DNA of 64,000 bases from Akebia trifoliata. Lineage: Eukaryota; Streptophyta; Magnoliopsida; Ranunculales; Lardizabalaceae. The stretch is from assembly GCA_017979445.1 (NCBI GenBank), contig CM030710.1:14432248-14496247 (forward strand), written 5' to 3'. Below the pieces are notes generated by a model, which saw only the letters and a program-made list of their open reading frames with translations, made no database searches and was not told the DNA's origin. Numbering within the stretch: position 1 is the first letter of the stretch; every line of letters begins with the position of its first letter. Positions 1 to 11,052 of this stretch are shown here, in pieces. The position numbers were made by a program, and so were the translations under genes.

Positions 1-1787
1 AGAATAGAAGATCTTTCTCTTCAAAGTGGTTGATGATTCTACATCTTCCATTAGCGAACACTTGAACAAGTAAACATACTTTTGAAAATCCTACAATATT
101 CAAGATGACTTCTGATTTTTTCGACTTCAACATTGTCTTCGTCTCGATTTCAACATTGTCTTCGTCTCGATTTCAACATTGTCTTTGTCAGATGTGAGCT
201 CTTGGCTAGAAAATGAATATTGTGACTTGAATGGTTCTGTATTTTCTAGTTTCTGCACAAGCTTTCTTCTGAATTTTTCTTTTTGATGGGACCTTTTGAT
301 GATGCCCTAATTTTTGCCTAGATCGCCTCTTCAAGTTTTCAATCTAGCGGGCTTTGTTTTTTTTTTTTTATGATGCCTTGATTTTTGCCTAGGTCGCCTT
401 TTCAGGTTTTCAACCTAGCAGACTTTCTTTTTTATGGGTATGCCCTAAATTTTGCCTAAGTCATCTTTTCGGATTTTCGACTTAGCGGGCTTCTCTTTTT
501 TCTTGATGATCTTGAATAACCAACTCGACTACTTCTTGGTTCCCTACACCTTAACTGAGTCAATTAGCATTCAGGAGGACTTAATAGGTGGGCTTAGGAT
601 ATGATTTACAAAGAAAAGATATAAGGTTAAACTTCCCAAAATGTCCCTAGTCTAATATTCTCTTTTTTTTTTGTCATTCTTTTGACTTTTTTTCTAATGC
701 CCCTAGTTTGGCATTCTTTTTTTTTTAATGCCCCTAGTTTGGCATTTTTTCTTTTGAACCTTTCAATAAGGCATTTTCCTTTTGGATGACACTTTTCTTA
801 AGAGAATACATTTTTTTTGCATGACCGAGCTTGAAGTAACTTCTCAGGTTACCTACGTACCCCAAATATTTCTTTTTCTTTTGGGATCAGGTCAAAATGT
901 AGTTCATACTAAGATTCCCTCCCAAGGTTGGTCGTTGTGGTTTGGAAAGAAGAGGCTATTAATTTTTTTAAGAAGTTGCAAGGGGCTAAAGAAGGTTTTT
1001 TTTTTCTTTTTTGGTAAGATAGGAAAATAGTTTGATCAAAGAAGGCCTCCTTTGGTGAATGCTGCTTGATTTGATCAAAGTTTTAGGAATTCGATATCTG
1101 GATTGATCTGCCAAGTAAGATTTTCTTTTGGAGAATGAATATTCTTCAGTATTCTTTTGTGAAATCGAGTATGATCGAGTTTTCTAACTATTCAACTCTT
1201 CTAAAACTTTGAGAAAATCTTTTATTCTCTTATGAATGAAACTCTCCTATTTTGAGTGAGAAATATAGTAGATCCACTTGTAAGTCTTAGCGTCTTTGTC
1301 GATGCTTTCAACTATATCATTTTTGACCGATAATCTTTGACTTTGATATCACTCTTGACTTGATCTATGTTTTTGTGTAATTCATTCATATATCCTTATG
1401 AGACCATACAAGAACATTATTGAATTTCTGAAGTAAGTTTACTACTCTTTCATGTTCTCCTGAGGATAACGTATTATCAATTTGCACTTGTTGAGTATAC
1501 TCTTTAATTTTAATATTTATCAAATTTGATTAGTGAGCTTTAAGTCATTTCTCATGTTAGATTTTATATTCACATCATTGTTGCACACATGATAATCAAA
1601 AGCTTCTTTATTTTATTGGAATTAAAAAGAACATAGACTAACAAACCTTACTAAAATCCAAAAATAAAGATGACTAACTGAATTCAAAAACTGACGCAAC
1701 TGAAGCTAAAAAAAAAAAAAAACTAATAAGACTTAAAAGACGACATCATTTTAAATGAAGGGACACAATTCTAGAGTCTATGCCACT
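1..1787 (-). other. 3' non-coding region of element A
   Basis: T-rich sequence downstream of gag with no convincing coding frame. It matches A' 43535-45282 throughout. A stretch near 300-500 has repeated short modules (tttgcctaggtcgccttttcaggttttcaacctag and variants, spaced about 60-70 bp). The same modules occur in inverted orientation downstream of the integrase stop in element C (25780-25980). The segment around 830-870 matches the sequence just past the C pol stop. In this family, sequence from gag therefore joins directly to sequence that normally follows pol. Confidence 0.7.
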
Positions 1788-3236
1788 TTAGTTATCTTCG
1801 ATGGATGACTTGAACTTGCCTACTTTTACTATCTCTTCATATTCTGATTCAAGCCTGTCATATGCGAGACAACTCGTTGCTTCAATGATTTCTCTGTTCT
1901 TCAGTTCTGTCACTGTCTTAGGGTAGTTGAGCTCATTCTGGCATGAAGCGAATGCACTGTTAAGACCAATTGGGTGAATGAACGAAATTGGGTCAATTGA
2001 TCCGGGTTTGGATATGGATATTAAGTTCAGAGTAGGAGGGGGCTGATTTTGAAAAGTAGGCAAAGGGTTAGTCTTAACATTTGGAGTAGTATGAGTGGGT
2101 ATGGTGACTTTTCCTTGCTCAATAAGGTCTTGGATAGTATGTCGGAGAGTAATACACCTGTCAAGAACATGACCAGGCATCTGATGAAATTCACAGAATT
2201 GTCCATTATCCATGTTTGGGGGAAGAGGATTAGGTAAAGGCTTAGGTTGTAAAGGTGTCAGTAATCCCCTTTTCATCAATTTTTGATAAGCAATACTAAG
2301 AGACATTCCAAGATTGGCAAACTGTCTCCTAAGCTTAGGTTGTGAAAGTTGAGTAGCTTGAGGAGATAGTGTGAAAGAGGTGTTGGCCACTTGTAAGGAA
2401 TTGACATTAGGTTTGAAATGTTTGGATTTTTACTCAGACAAGTTACCAAAAAGTCCCGAAGAGTAGGCATCCTCAACTTGATTTCCAGCCTCAAGGAAGG
2501 ATTGAAAAGTGGAAAGGTACTGTGGCATCAAGTACTTGGCATAATTTGGAGTGAGATTCCTGAGGATTATCTTGACTTGTTCCTTCTCTTGAGGTCGGTC
2601 CCACAATTGAGCGGTTTTAGCTCTCCATCGAGCAATGAACTCAGTGAAAGTTTCCCCGGGTTTATATTTAGTAGTTTCTAAATCTCTTCTTGTGAGGTCA
2701 ATATCCGTGTTGAACGAATACCGACCAATAAACTCCTTCATTAATTCATGTTATGTTCTTACGCGAGATGAATCCAATGACATTAGCCAGCGTAGGGCAG
2801 GACCTGTAAGGATTCTTTGAAAAAGTTGTGCCATCTGTTCTTCACTCAAACCCTGAGATTGCATGATGCCGACATATACTTTCAAGTGAGTCCTAGGGCA
2901 TCCAATCCCATCAAATTTCTCCATGTCTGGCATTGTGAACTTTTCTGGCAAACGGACCATGGGAAATAACGTCATTGCCCCTAATCCAAGAGTAGGATTA
3001 TCAGGGTCTTTGATGTTCTTCAAAGCAGTTTCAACTTGAGTTATTCGATGAGCTAGGACAGGATCGACGTGTAACTGATCATCTTCTTGATTTTCAACGA
3101 GGTCAAACACATCCTGAGGTTCTATAGCTTTATCTTTTCCCTTTTCAATTTTCAGGGATTAAATTTGTGTTTGGACAGAAGCAATAATCTGTGGTTGAAA
3201 AGATTCTAAAATCTGACAGAGCACAGCTTCATCCAT
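1788..3236 (-). pseudogene. gag: gag of element A, broken by three in-frame stops
   Basis: Retrotransposon capsid/nucleocapsid protein. One reading frame of about 482 codons runs from an ATG at 3236-3234 to a stop at 1788. It is interrupted by a TAA early in the N-terminal part, a TAA near 2750 (codon is Trp in A') and a TAA near 2430 (codon is Ser in A'). The central part (about 2430-3110) is the plant gag domain, with the motifs LFQRILTGPALRWL and FTEFIARWRAKTAQLWDRP. A variant zinc knuckle CEFHQMPGHVLDRC (C-X2-H-X4-H-X4-C) follows near 2160-2200 and is intact here. The C-terminus is longer than in A' because A' has lost one base there. The stops differ from the single early stop of A', so both copies derive from a complete parent ORF. 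Confidence 0.85.
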
Positions 3237-4024
3237 GGTACTTTTTTTTTTCGTGGCAAAGACTGACTACTTGGCAATGGTACTCTGGAAAGATGACTCT
3301 TTTAACGGACCCACAGTGGTACAGATGGAGGTTTAGAACGTTTGGGACCAATTATCACTTGATTGGAAGTAAATCAAGATTAACCATTGACTCTAAAAGT
3401 TTGACTCTTAACCACATGATTAAAGTTTCGATATAGAAAAGTCTAAGTCCGGTGGAAAATATCGAATCCAAATGCACTATAAGTCTATAGTGACCAAGAA
3501 AGTGAGAAAGGTTAGACGCGGGTCTATCCCTGATTGAGATTGAACCTTTGATTAGACAAATTAATTTGATCCTAAGATCGAATCTTTCTATACAAAGTGG
3601 TCTGGATCTTTAAAAGTGAAACCAATTAGTCTAACTGATTTGGTATTGATCAGTTTGATCCATTTGTCAATTGGGCCAACTAGTTTAAGTGGTTCAACTT
3701 AATCGGTATATTTCACCGATTGGGTCGGACCGATATTGTGGGTTTTGTTTGATCAGTCTGAATTAGTTCACCCACTTACCTGTTGGTTGGATTAAATTGA
3801 GCAACCCGGGAACACCCATAGTCAGTTCGGGTCGTGACCTATAGGAAGGTTCTTAGATTCTAAGTTTACTACGTGCAATGCAATTTATTTGGCCACCCTT
3901 GCCCAAGTACACCTATATACCTCTCGAGCGTACTCAATCAGACGGTACGTGGTGACTTGGTTTGATATACCGTATATGTGATAATCTAAAACTTCAACTC
4001 ACTTCTCTGAAGCCAAAAACAACC

Positions 4025-4190
4025 AATTTGATCCCCAGTTGAGAGGTGGCGCACAATGCTGAGCAAGGGCCCACTTAAATACCTCTCGTCTAGAATAGAT
4101 GTAGTCTATCCCCCTTGTACAGTAGGGTACAGCGGGGCAGGATCTCACTTAGGCACCGGTTTTGACCAAAAAGTGCAATTGATATACTTG
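4025..4190 (-). other. Conserved leader module, copy in element A
   Basis: A segment of about 165 bp with 'gaggtggcgcaca', 'tagatgtagtctatccccc' and 'ttaggcaccggttttgacc'. It recurs in A' (47465-47636), C (22782-22952, inverted as expected) and, more diverged, in B' (56290-56440), always in the same sense relative to its element. The core TAGA(C/T)-nnn-GTCTA can fold as a small hairpin. A plus-strand ORF of 78 codons starting at 4056 overlaps it, but that is probably incidental. Confidence 0.65.
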
Positions 4191-5951
4191 GATTATCTTT
4201 TATATACCTACGGGTACGAGTCAAGAGTTGTAGCTTTCATAAATGGTTTGGCATCCCATGAGGAGACCGACCACGCACTAGTACTACGTTGACAATTGGG
4301 ACATGTGACTGTGTGGCTCATAATAGATCAAAGGCTCAGGTCGCTCCAGCCTGGGTGCATCAATATACCTCTCAGAATCACTTGATCAGACGGTATTGAT
4401 GCCCCAGTTTTATATACCCTAAGGTACGTGATTGGAGTTGTGGTTTTCATGAATAACGTCACATCTCCGAAGAGACCGAGTCACGCACTAGTGCCATGTT
4501 GGCTATAAGGGACATGCAACGTGCAATGCAATAATATAAACGTGCTAGTGGTGTGTGCAAAACAGGGTGGGGTGTGTTCGGGGCCTTTTTCAAATAAATG
4601 GGCACGTGGGCCAGATCAGATCATCAATGGGCCACAATCATAACAAATGCAAATATCAAAAAGTCATAACATGCTAATCAAAAGAAATTAAAATCAATCT
4701 ATCAATCCAAGCCAATCAATTAATTAGAATTAAGCAATCAACATGTTAAACTCAACGGTTCAATCATCAATATATCCAAGGGATATGATCATATCAATCG
4801 GGTATCAAAAGGAAACCATGCACCCGAATGTAGCACGTGACCTATTTAAATGTGAATTTATTGAGTTAACTCACCTCATAATATTCAACATCATCTAACA
4901 TGAAAAAAAAATATCACATGGAGCATCATTATATCATATTGAGAGAATATATGAGAACAAATAAATTACATGAGGCCAATAGATTCAAACGAGTTGACCC
5001 GACTCATTACATTCAAAATTAGGTATCATGGGAACACATTATAATAAAATCACACAAAGAAAATAAATAGCACACACTTAGTTCTTCACGTGATGTAAGA
5101 TGAAATCACACACATGGTTGATTTTCGAAATCCAACCCCTTTTTTTTTTCAATGGTCCAATCAAATATCACTTTGGATGATCCTAAACAAATCGAGATTC
5201 TCAAAGAATATTGAAGGCATGATGAAGTGACGACTTTTTTTTTTTTAAACAAATTGATTTTTTTTTTATCTTTTATCTTTTAACATGAACAAAGCAAAAT
5301 GATTATTATTATTATAATTATTTTTAAAAGAAAATTTCTGTTTTATTAAACCAAACAAAAGATTTTTTTATATTTTTTATATATATTTTTTAAAAAAATT
5401 GCCATTGTTCTCTTTGCAAAACACATTAATTAACAAATATAATCCTAAATCCTAATAAGAAAAAAAAAACACACATCATCAATTGATCCAAATTCCAGCC
5501 CAATTTCCTGTCCTCTCTTTCGTTCCACCTACAGCACCACATGACACGTTAATCATATTTCAAGGAAATTTTGAAAAGGATATATTTTAGACTTTAATTC
5601 CATGAAATGTGGCTAAGGTGGCATGTATTGAGGTGCACACAACGTGAAAAGCGCTATGTGTCAATCGATCAACCTCTTGAAAGCTTTTTGATAGTTTTCC
5701 CATCAAGGGCAATTATCTAGAAAAAACTTTAAAGCGGCCTTTAGTGTTCATACAATAACAAACGGTATCAACGTGGCAAATTATTGTTGGAGCTTAAAAC
5801 ATGTGCCAGGTAGAAACGATTTGTTGAAATCAGTCCTCATCCTTACGAGGACAATCAGTTTGACACGAATAACAATTTCCCTTTAAAATAAAACCCATTT
5901 TCCTTGTTTCTTCTTCACGACTGATTCTTCTCGTTCTTCATCAAGAGAATT

Positions 5952-6185
5952 CTACTTCCACCAATCTACTTTGATACTCAACTGCAGATTCGAATTTTCT
6001 AGATTCAAATCATTATAATCCATGTTTACGATCATATGCATTCTTGATTGCCACGAATCAGGCAAACTATTCATCAAAATCACCACTTGCAGTGGATCTG
6101 GAACATGTGCCTCCGCTTCTTCAAGATCCGTAACCATCGAACCCATCTCAAGTATGTGATCCATTACATTAGTTTCTTCTAACAT
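5952..6185 (-). pseudogene. Fragment resembling a copia-type (UBN2) gag inside the element A leader
   Basis: A 77-codon frame with the pattern DHILEMGSMVTDLEEAEAHV followed by VVILMNSLPDSWQSRM. This resembles the helical part of Ty1/copia gag-like (UBN2) proteins, where a 'L..LP..W' motif is typical. No zinc knuckle, protease or LTR accompanies it. It lies in the part of the leader absent from A' and C, so it is probably a secondary insertion or captured scrap. Recognition is by pattern only. Confidence 0.45.
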
Positions 6186-6377
6186 CTTTGAAAATCTTTA
6201 AAATAAAAACCTAACAATCAATCAATCTTGACTGTTATTGAAGCTCCAAGCATAAAGGTGAAGCAAACAGCAAGGGCGAAGGAGGAGGATAGAAGATGGT
6301 TTAGAGGAATGTGATCAAACCCTCGATTTGCTGAGGATCTTTATTCCGCTTTTATAGAAACAATGGAGATCTTGTAA

Positions 6378-6380
<3 letters not shown>

Positions 6381-6420
<40 letters not shown>
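6381..6420. repeat. (GA)n microsatellite
   Basis: About twenty perfect GA dinucleotide repeats in the element-A-specific part of the leader, next to the copia-gag scrap. Confidence 0.95.
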
Positions 6421-6422
<2 letters not shown>

Positions 6423-7170
6423 GTCCTCTCTGTTTCTTGCTGATTTCCATCATCTTCTTTGTGGAGAAGGAGATAAAAAACAGTAAAAACTATTTTCTGC
6501 TAATGGCACACCATGTGTAAAAAAATGATTTTGTGATTTTTTTTTTCTGATTTTTTTTTCTTGGAATTCTCTCATCATCACAAACAACATTAAAAAAGAC
6601 ACTTTTTTTGTTTCTTAATGCATCACTCACAAATAATTTATTTTCATAATACCTAGTAACGTGCTAAAATAATTTTTTTTTTTTTTAAAATAAAAAAAAT
6701 CCATAATTCAAATTCCAACCACCATCATTCCATCATCAATTTATGTCAATTTGAATCTTTCATTATTTAGGGTCATCCCAAAATGACCCTAGATTGAATC
6801 AAAAAGAAAAATTATATGCCAAATCCGAAATATCCAAAATTAAACCAAAGGGTATTAATAAAGGATAATACAAAAACAAAAATAATATTCCAAAATGAAT
6901 CAACATTCATTATTTTAGACCATTACCTTCTTGAAATCCTGCATGATTTTAAGGTCATTCCGAATAACCCTTGATGATCCATAAAAAAAATGCCAAAACA
7001 AAATATTTAACATCCAAACCAGTGCTCAATAATGAGCCAAAAAGAATGATAAAATAAATAAATAAATAAACAAATAAAAACAAATAACTAAAAATAAAAT
7101 AATTAAAAAAACTAGGTCCTACTAGTAATGTTTCCCATACTTGGGGCTTTTCAAGTCTGATCCTCAAATA

Positions 7171-7188
7171 TCCCCAGTGGAGTCTCCA
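7171..7188 (-). promoter_or_regulatory. Primer-binding site of element A
   Basis: On the minus strand this reads TGGAGACTCCACTGGGGA, one base different from the PBS of element C. It starts with TGG (pairing with a tRNA 3' CCA end) one base inside the LTR end. The single change is C-to-T on the displayed strand. In Tat elements a tRNA-Arg primer is usual; the exact tRNA is inferred. Confidence 0.85.
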
Positions 7189-7345
7189 CTGAAAGCGCCC
7201 TCGATCCGCGGGGTGCGGATCTGCTTTTGACCTTTGAGGTTTGGGAGTCACCACCTAGTTATTACGGTCTAGGAACCAAACTGACTCTAAAAAAGGTAAA
7301 TATTACTAATCTAGGAAAGAAAAAAGGGTTCGGGGATCACGTTAC

Positions 7346-7374
7346 GGGGTTGGAAGGTGTTAGGCACCAACCCC
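7346..7374 (-). other. U5 hairpin with conserved loop, LTR of element A
   Basis: Stem GGGGTTGG/CCAACCCC (8 bp, perfect) around a 13-nt loop reading TGCCTAACACCTT on the element strand. It lies about 155 bp from the LTR 3' end. Confidence 0.7.
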
Positions 7375-7788
7375 ACCCGGCAAAACCCGGTCTCTACTAA
7401 TTTCTCAAATAAATTACATTGGTAAAAAAACCTAGATAATAAAAAAAATTAAGAATTATACCTTTCCGAAGACAACTTTATCGTTCCCTCAGATCTGATT
7501 GAATAACTCCTTGTATAGTACTCCTCGTTTCGTTTTGTCTCCGGATCTGATTTCTGATCTCCGAGGTAAGGTATCTCTTTCTTAGATCTGGGTTCTTCAA
7601 ATTTTTTTCTATGAATTTTGGGAGGTTTTTGGAGGGCTTCTAGGTGTTTTTCGAACTAAAATCGAAGTATGACTATTAGGTAAGGAGTTGGGACTTCAAA
7701 ACTAGGGTTTATAGGAGGCTAGGGGGGCTTTTTGACCTACTTCTCTTAGGATTTATGATTTTATCCGAAAATAGGGTGTGAGGACCCT

Positions 7789-7798
7789 TATTTATAGA
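7789..7798 (-). promoter_or_regulatory. LTR TATA box, element A
   Basis: CTATAAATAA on the element strand, about 1.13 kb into the LTR, at the same place as CTATAAATAG in the other A-family LTRs. Probably the core promoter; no transcription data. Confidence 0.6.
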
Positions 7799-8929
7799 TT
7801 TTTTTAAGGGTTGGTTTAGATAGAATTAGTGTTTGATTATAATTCTTTTAGTTAGAGTTATATTTTAATTAGAATTATTTTTGGTAGAGTTGTATTTTAA
7901 TTAGAATTATTTTAAGTAAAGTTATATTTTAGTTAGAACTGTATTAAGTAGAGTTATTATTTAATTAGAACTCTATTAGGATTTTGACTTTTGGTCTTAT
8001 TTGACTGAGTTTAAAATTTTGACTTTAGTCTTAATTGATTGACTTTAATACCTTGACTTTAGTCTTGCTTAATTGACTCTAATTTTGACTTTAGTCTTGT
8101 TTGATTGACTTTAATAACTTGACTTTAGTCTTGCCTGATTGACTTTAATTTTTTGGAGAACCCCCCTCTATTATATCTTTAATTCTTTGGACCCCCAAAT
8201 GGAGGGGCCTTTAAAGAAATATCTTGCGAACCCTCAACAATTTTGCATGAGAGCCTAATTGATCGATTTGTTTAGTTCAAAATTTTAAATTAATTTCATT
8301 AATGTTTCACTTTAATTATTTAATGTTTTATTTATTAATTTCGAAATTTTTAATTATGAAAATTGTGAAATTACCGTTTTACCCTCGGAGAGGACTTTTC
8401 GCGTTTTAAGTCAGTTTTTGATGTTCTAAGATGTTTTAAAATTGATTTTACGTAAGGAATTCAATGGAAATATTGGTTTGTGTCATTTCTGAATTTTTTT
8501 ATGTGAAATGATCGTGAATTTTATGAGGGGCATTTTCATAATTTTGTCAAATTCTGTGAAAATTGGCTAAATAATTTATTTGGTTTCGATTTGTTATTTT
8601 ATGTGTTTGAATGAGTTTTTCTAAGCATAATGTAGGCTCTAGGGATCTTTTGATGTTAGGGGTACTTTGGTAATTTGGTCATTTTTTAGTGATTTTTATC
8701 GTGAAACTTCTTTTTGTCTGTAAAATGATGATTTCTATGTTTCTAGAGTCGTATTTTCCTAGCGTAGCGTGGTTTCTAAGGATTTGTCGGTTCGAGATAC
8801 CTCATCCGAATTTTTGAAACATATCTGTTAACAAAATAAAACATTGGAATAAACATCCATCATTGGGAGCAGTTGCGATCGGGTTGACGAGTTGATTAAT
8901 CAGGCGGACGCAAAAATGAGGTGTCTACA

Positions 8930-9672
8930 AGAGGCGAGTTGCTCCTTTCGTCTCGAGTGGCAAAGAAGAATGGTATTCTTTTATCGGTAACCTCGATGAT
9001 AAAGAAGTGAGGTGGGTTGGTGCCTTCCAACCTCGAGGGTCTCCCATAATTGCATTTGATGGTGCTCATTATGTACCACTCCAAGTTCTTTGTCAATTCG
9101 ATTATGACCAGGGTGTGCTCATTCCTGAGAATTTCAGTGAGTTGGTTGGTCATTTGTCGATTGCACTTTTGAGTCGACTCGTGAAAGAGTGGGGTCGAGT
9201 TGAGGTTCTGAGTCGACCCATCTTTGCAGCACACCAATTCCCGGCATACTGGCATTGGATTCGAGAGCTCGTTTCTGGGAGACCCTCGGTGTCGATAGTT
9301 CCCCGAACACGCCCTGGAGCTTCATCCTTCTTTGATTATCGAGATCGAGTTGAGGAGTCTCAGACTGATCATCGTCGAATTCAGGCTATCTGGCTCAAAT
9401 CCGAGTAGAAGATGCAGAAAGAGATTGCTCGACTGACATCTGCCTTTGCCCAATTTGGACCTAGTGATAGTGTTGAAGTGGCTAGGCTTCAAGCTGAAGT
9501 TGCTGATTTGAGGGATCGACTTGCCCAGTGTCCTCATTTTGAAGGCTTTGCGGCATATTTGGTGAGCCGTGATGCTTCCGATGCCGAGAAAGTGATGATG
9601 AGCCAGGCTGTCCGGATTCGTGCTTTGGAGGAACGCCTTGACTTATTCTTCATTTCTTACCATGATATTTGA
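8930..9672 (+). pseudogene. Antisense ORF (aORF) in the 3' region of element B, truncated by element A
   Basis: Plus-strand frame, opposite to element B pol, open from the LTR A junction to TGA at 9670-9672 except for one TAG at 9406-9408. The part before the first GTG at 9007 is also open, so the real start lay upstream and was separated by element A. The first half has aromatic-rich motifs (EEWYSFIGNL, ..VRWVGAF.., ..HYVPLQVLCQF..) that remind me of plant mobile-domain/DUF7745-like proteins; this is tentative. The C-terminal 85 residues form a probable coiled coil (SVEVARLQAEVADLRDRL). Antisense ORFs between integrase and 3' LTR are known in some Tat elements. A remnant survives in B' at 35141-35250. 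AATAAA follows at 9751. Confidence 0.65.
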
Positions 9673-11052
9673 TCGACTACATTGTATTCGCTCTTTTTGT
9701 ATTTTCTTTTCATTATCTGAATGTATGCAAAATGTTGAAAGATTAATGCAAATAAAATAGGTTTTGTACTTACTTGGCCTCAGGTATATCTATTGTTCCT
9801 TAAAACATGAAGTTTTGTTGAATGAGTCCTAGATTTGTCTTCATTGGCCAAAATAGTAGTTTTTGAAATGTAATTTTGTGAAATGTCTTTATCAAATGAA
9901 TACGATAAATTCAGAGTTTGTAAAATCTTCGATTATGACGATTTTGGTGCTTTTGCCAAACACAGGGGATAGGAATGTCAATTGTTCTTTTGGTTCCTTT
10001 AGAGTCATCCCCAGTGCCTTAGTATTTGGAGGATTGTTATTTGCTTGGACCACGGGTTTTGGGAAAGATTTCACCTTTCATAGTTTATACTCTTGCGGGC
10101 CAGGAGTTTTTTTTTTTTTTTTTTGTTTATCCTTATTGTCCCTGGTGCCAATTACGATTTTCATCAGACCCGATTTTCATGTTTTTACGCATCGACATCC
10201 TTTTTGGGATTTTCATCGTGCCGGTGGTTTTGATCTTGCCATAGTCTGATTCTTTTACTCATAGCGCCCTTTTGAGTTTTCACTATGCCCTTTTTAGATT
10301 ATGCTTGTATTTTTTTGGATTTTTACATTTCAATTCTGTTCGGTGTCCTTGTGTCTCTATGGCTTGGTGACTCAAGTTGAGCTACGAGATCGACGACTCT
10401 ACTTTTGTAGTGGCACTCTTTCTTAAGTAATCGATCTAGATTCCCTTCTCGAGTTTGCTGACGACTATTCGTGGTTCGACAACTCAAGTTGAGCCGCGAG
10501 ATCGGCTACTCTACACTACTTTGAGATCCGGACCAAATCGCAAGATCATTGGTGCTGCCACTGTCATTATGTTGTCCCAGAACATTTCCTGATCAAAAAG
10601 GACTTTTGGTGGGACGAAACGTTGGCTTGGGCTAATGGTAGTGAAAGGATACAAAAAAGTTAAGGTCTGGATGTATTTTGAGCGGTTTAGACATGGGGCT
10701 CGTCTATTTTTATTTCGAAAAGGTGATCTATGTCTTCTCCCAGCCTCTCTCGAACTTGTTTAGGCTGGAGATTTGGGTCGAGCTCAAATCAACTGTCTGA
10801 GTTTTTATCTTTTTTTGATTTTTTTTGTATTTTTAATCGTTCACAGTTTATCCTCATGCGGGCCAGGAGTATTTTGATACTTCTGATTTTCTCTTTGATT
10901 TTCTTTTCTTTTGTCTCCTTTTTTTTTTGTAATCGTTGACTTACCCCAGTCTTAGGTTATGAAATGAACGTGATGGCTCAAAAGGGCTGACTAGGGTTGG
11001 ATAGTTTGTTTGGGATAGCAAAGATGGCCTTTCGTCATCTCAGGGTCAGATC
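9673..11052 (-). other. 3' non-coding region of element B
   Basis: T-rich spacer between the pol end (11053) and the aORF stop. It matches B' 35250-36683. The motif tgcgggccaggag plus a T tract occurs twice (near 10095 and 10857) and at equivalent places in B', suggesting an old internal duplication. An AATAAA at 9751-9756, about 80 bp after the aORF stop, could serve an antisense transcript; B' has AAGAAA there. No supported coding frame. Confidence 0.6.

Larger units (their letters stand above)
3237..7170 (-). other. Long 5' leader of element A
   Basis: About 3.9 kb between gag and the PBS, against about 2.9 kb in A'. The gag-proximal part (3240-4630) matches A' 46700-48060 and, inverted, C 22350-23160. 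It includes an internal degenerate duplication: units near 4190-4310 and 4408-4520 share the 'gagaccga.cacgcactagt' and 'gggacatg' blocks. The middle (about 4630-6720) has no counterpart in A' or C and holds AT-rich sequence, a copia-type gag scrap and a GA microsatellite. Homology to A' resumes near 6720 (catcattccatcat block). Confidence 0.65.
1..8929 (-). mobile_element. Element A: gag-only Tat-like LTR retrotransposon (5' LTR to 3' non-coding region; 3' LTR outside window)
   Basis: Minus-strand Ty3/gypsy element read from its 5' LTR (7190-8929) through the PBS (7171-7188), a long leader (3237-7170), gag (1788-3236) and a 3' non-coding region (1-1787). It is collinear with A' (40162-51299): positions 1-1787 match about 43535-45282 with nearly equal length. 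By comparison with A', about 1.65 kb of 3' region and the 3' LTR lie left of the window. No RT, RNase H or integrase is seen, as in A'. It sits in the antisense ORF of element B; the five bases after the LTR (agagg, 8930-8934) should be one half of its target duplication. Confidence 0.85.
7190..8929 (-). repeat. 5' LTR of element A (A family)
   Basis: 1740 bp. On the minus strand it starts TGTAGACACC and ends GCGCTTTCA. It is homologous over its length to the LTRs at 18399-20141, 27802-29528, 40162-41879, 49584-51299 and 58898-60631. It includes a TATA-type box (7789-7798), two short-period repeat blocks (7800-8150, 'tttagttagagtt' and 'gactttagtcttg' types) and the U5 hairpin (7346-7374). 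The PBS directly below identifies it as the 5' LTR. Confidence 0.93.

Noticed and set aside
4056..4292. Conserved short frame beginning MLSKGPLKYLSSRIDVV, repeated at 47501 and mirrored at 22917
   Set aside because: Conservation is explained by homologous leader DNA; the frame is antisense to the element, short, ends differently in each copy and has no recognisable domain. Kept only as part of the leader module.
6955..7254. Minus-strand frame of 99 codons across the LTR/PBS boundary of A
   Set aside because: It spans LTR, PBS and AT-rich leader; the hydrophobic part is translated from A/T-rich repeats.
9863..10249. Plus-strand frame of 128 codons next to the aORF
   Set aside because: Low-complexity F/L-rich translation of T tracts in the 3' non-coding region; not kept in B'.
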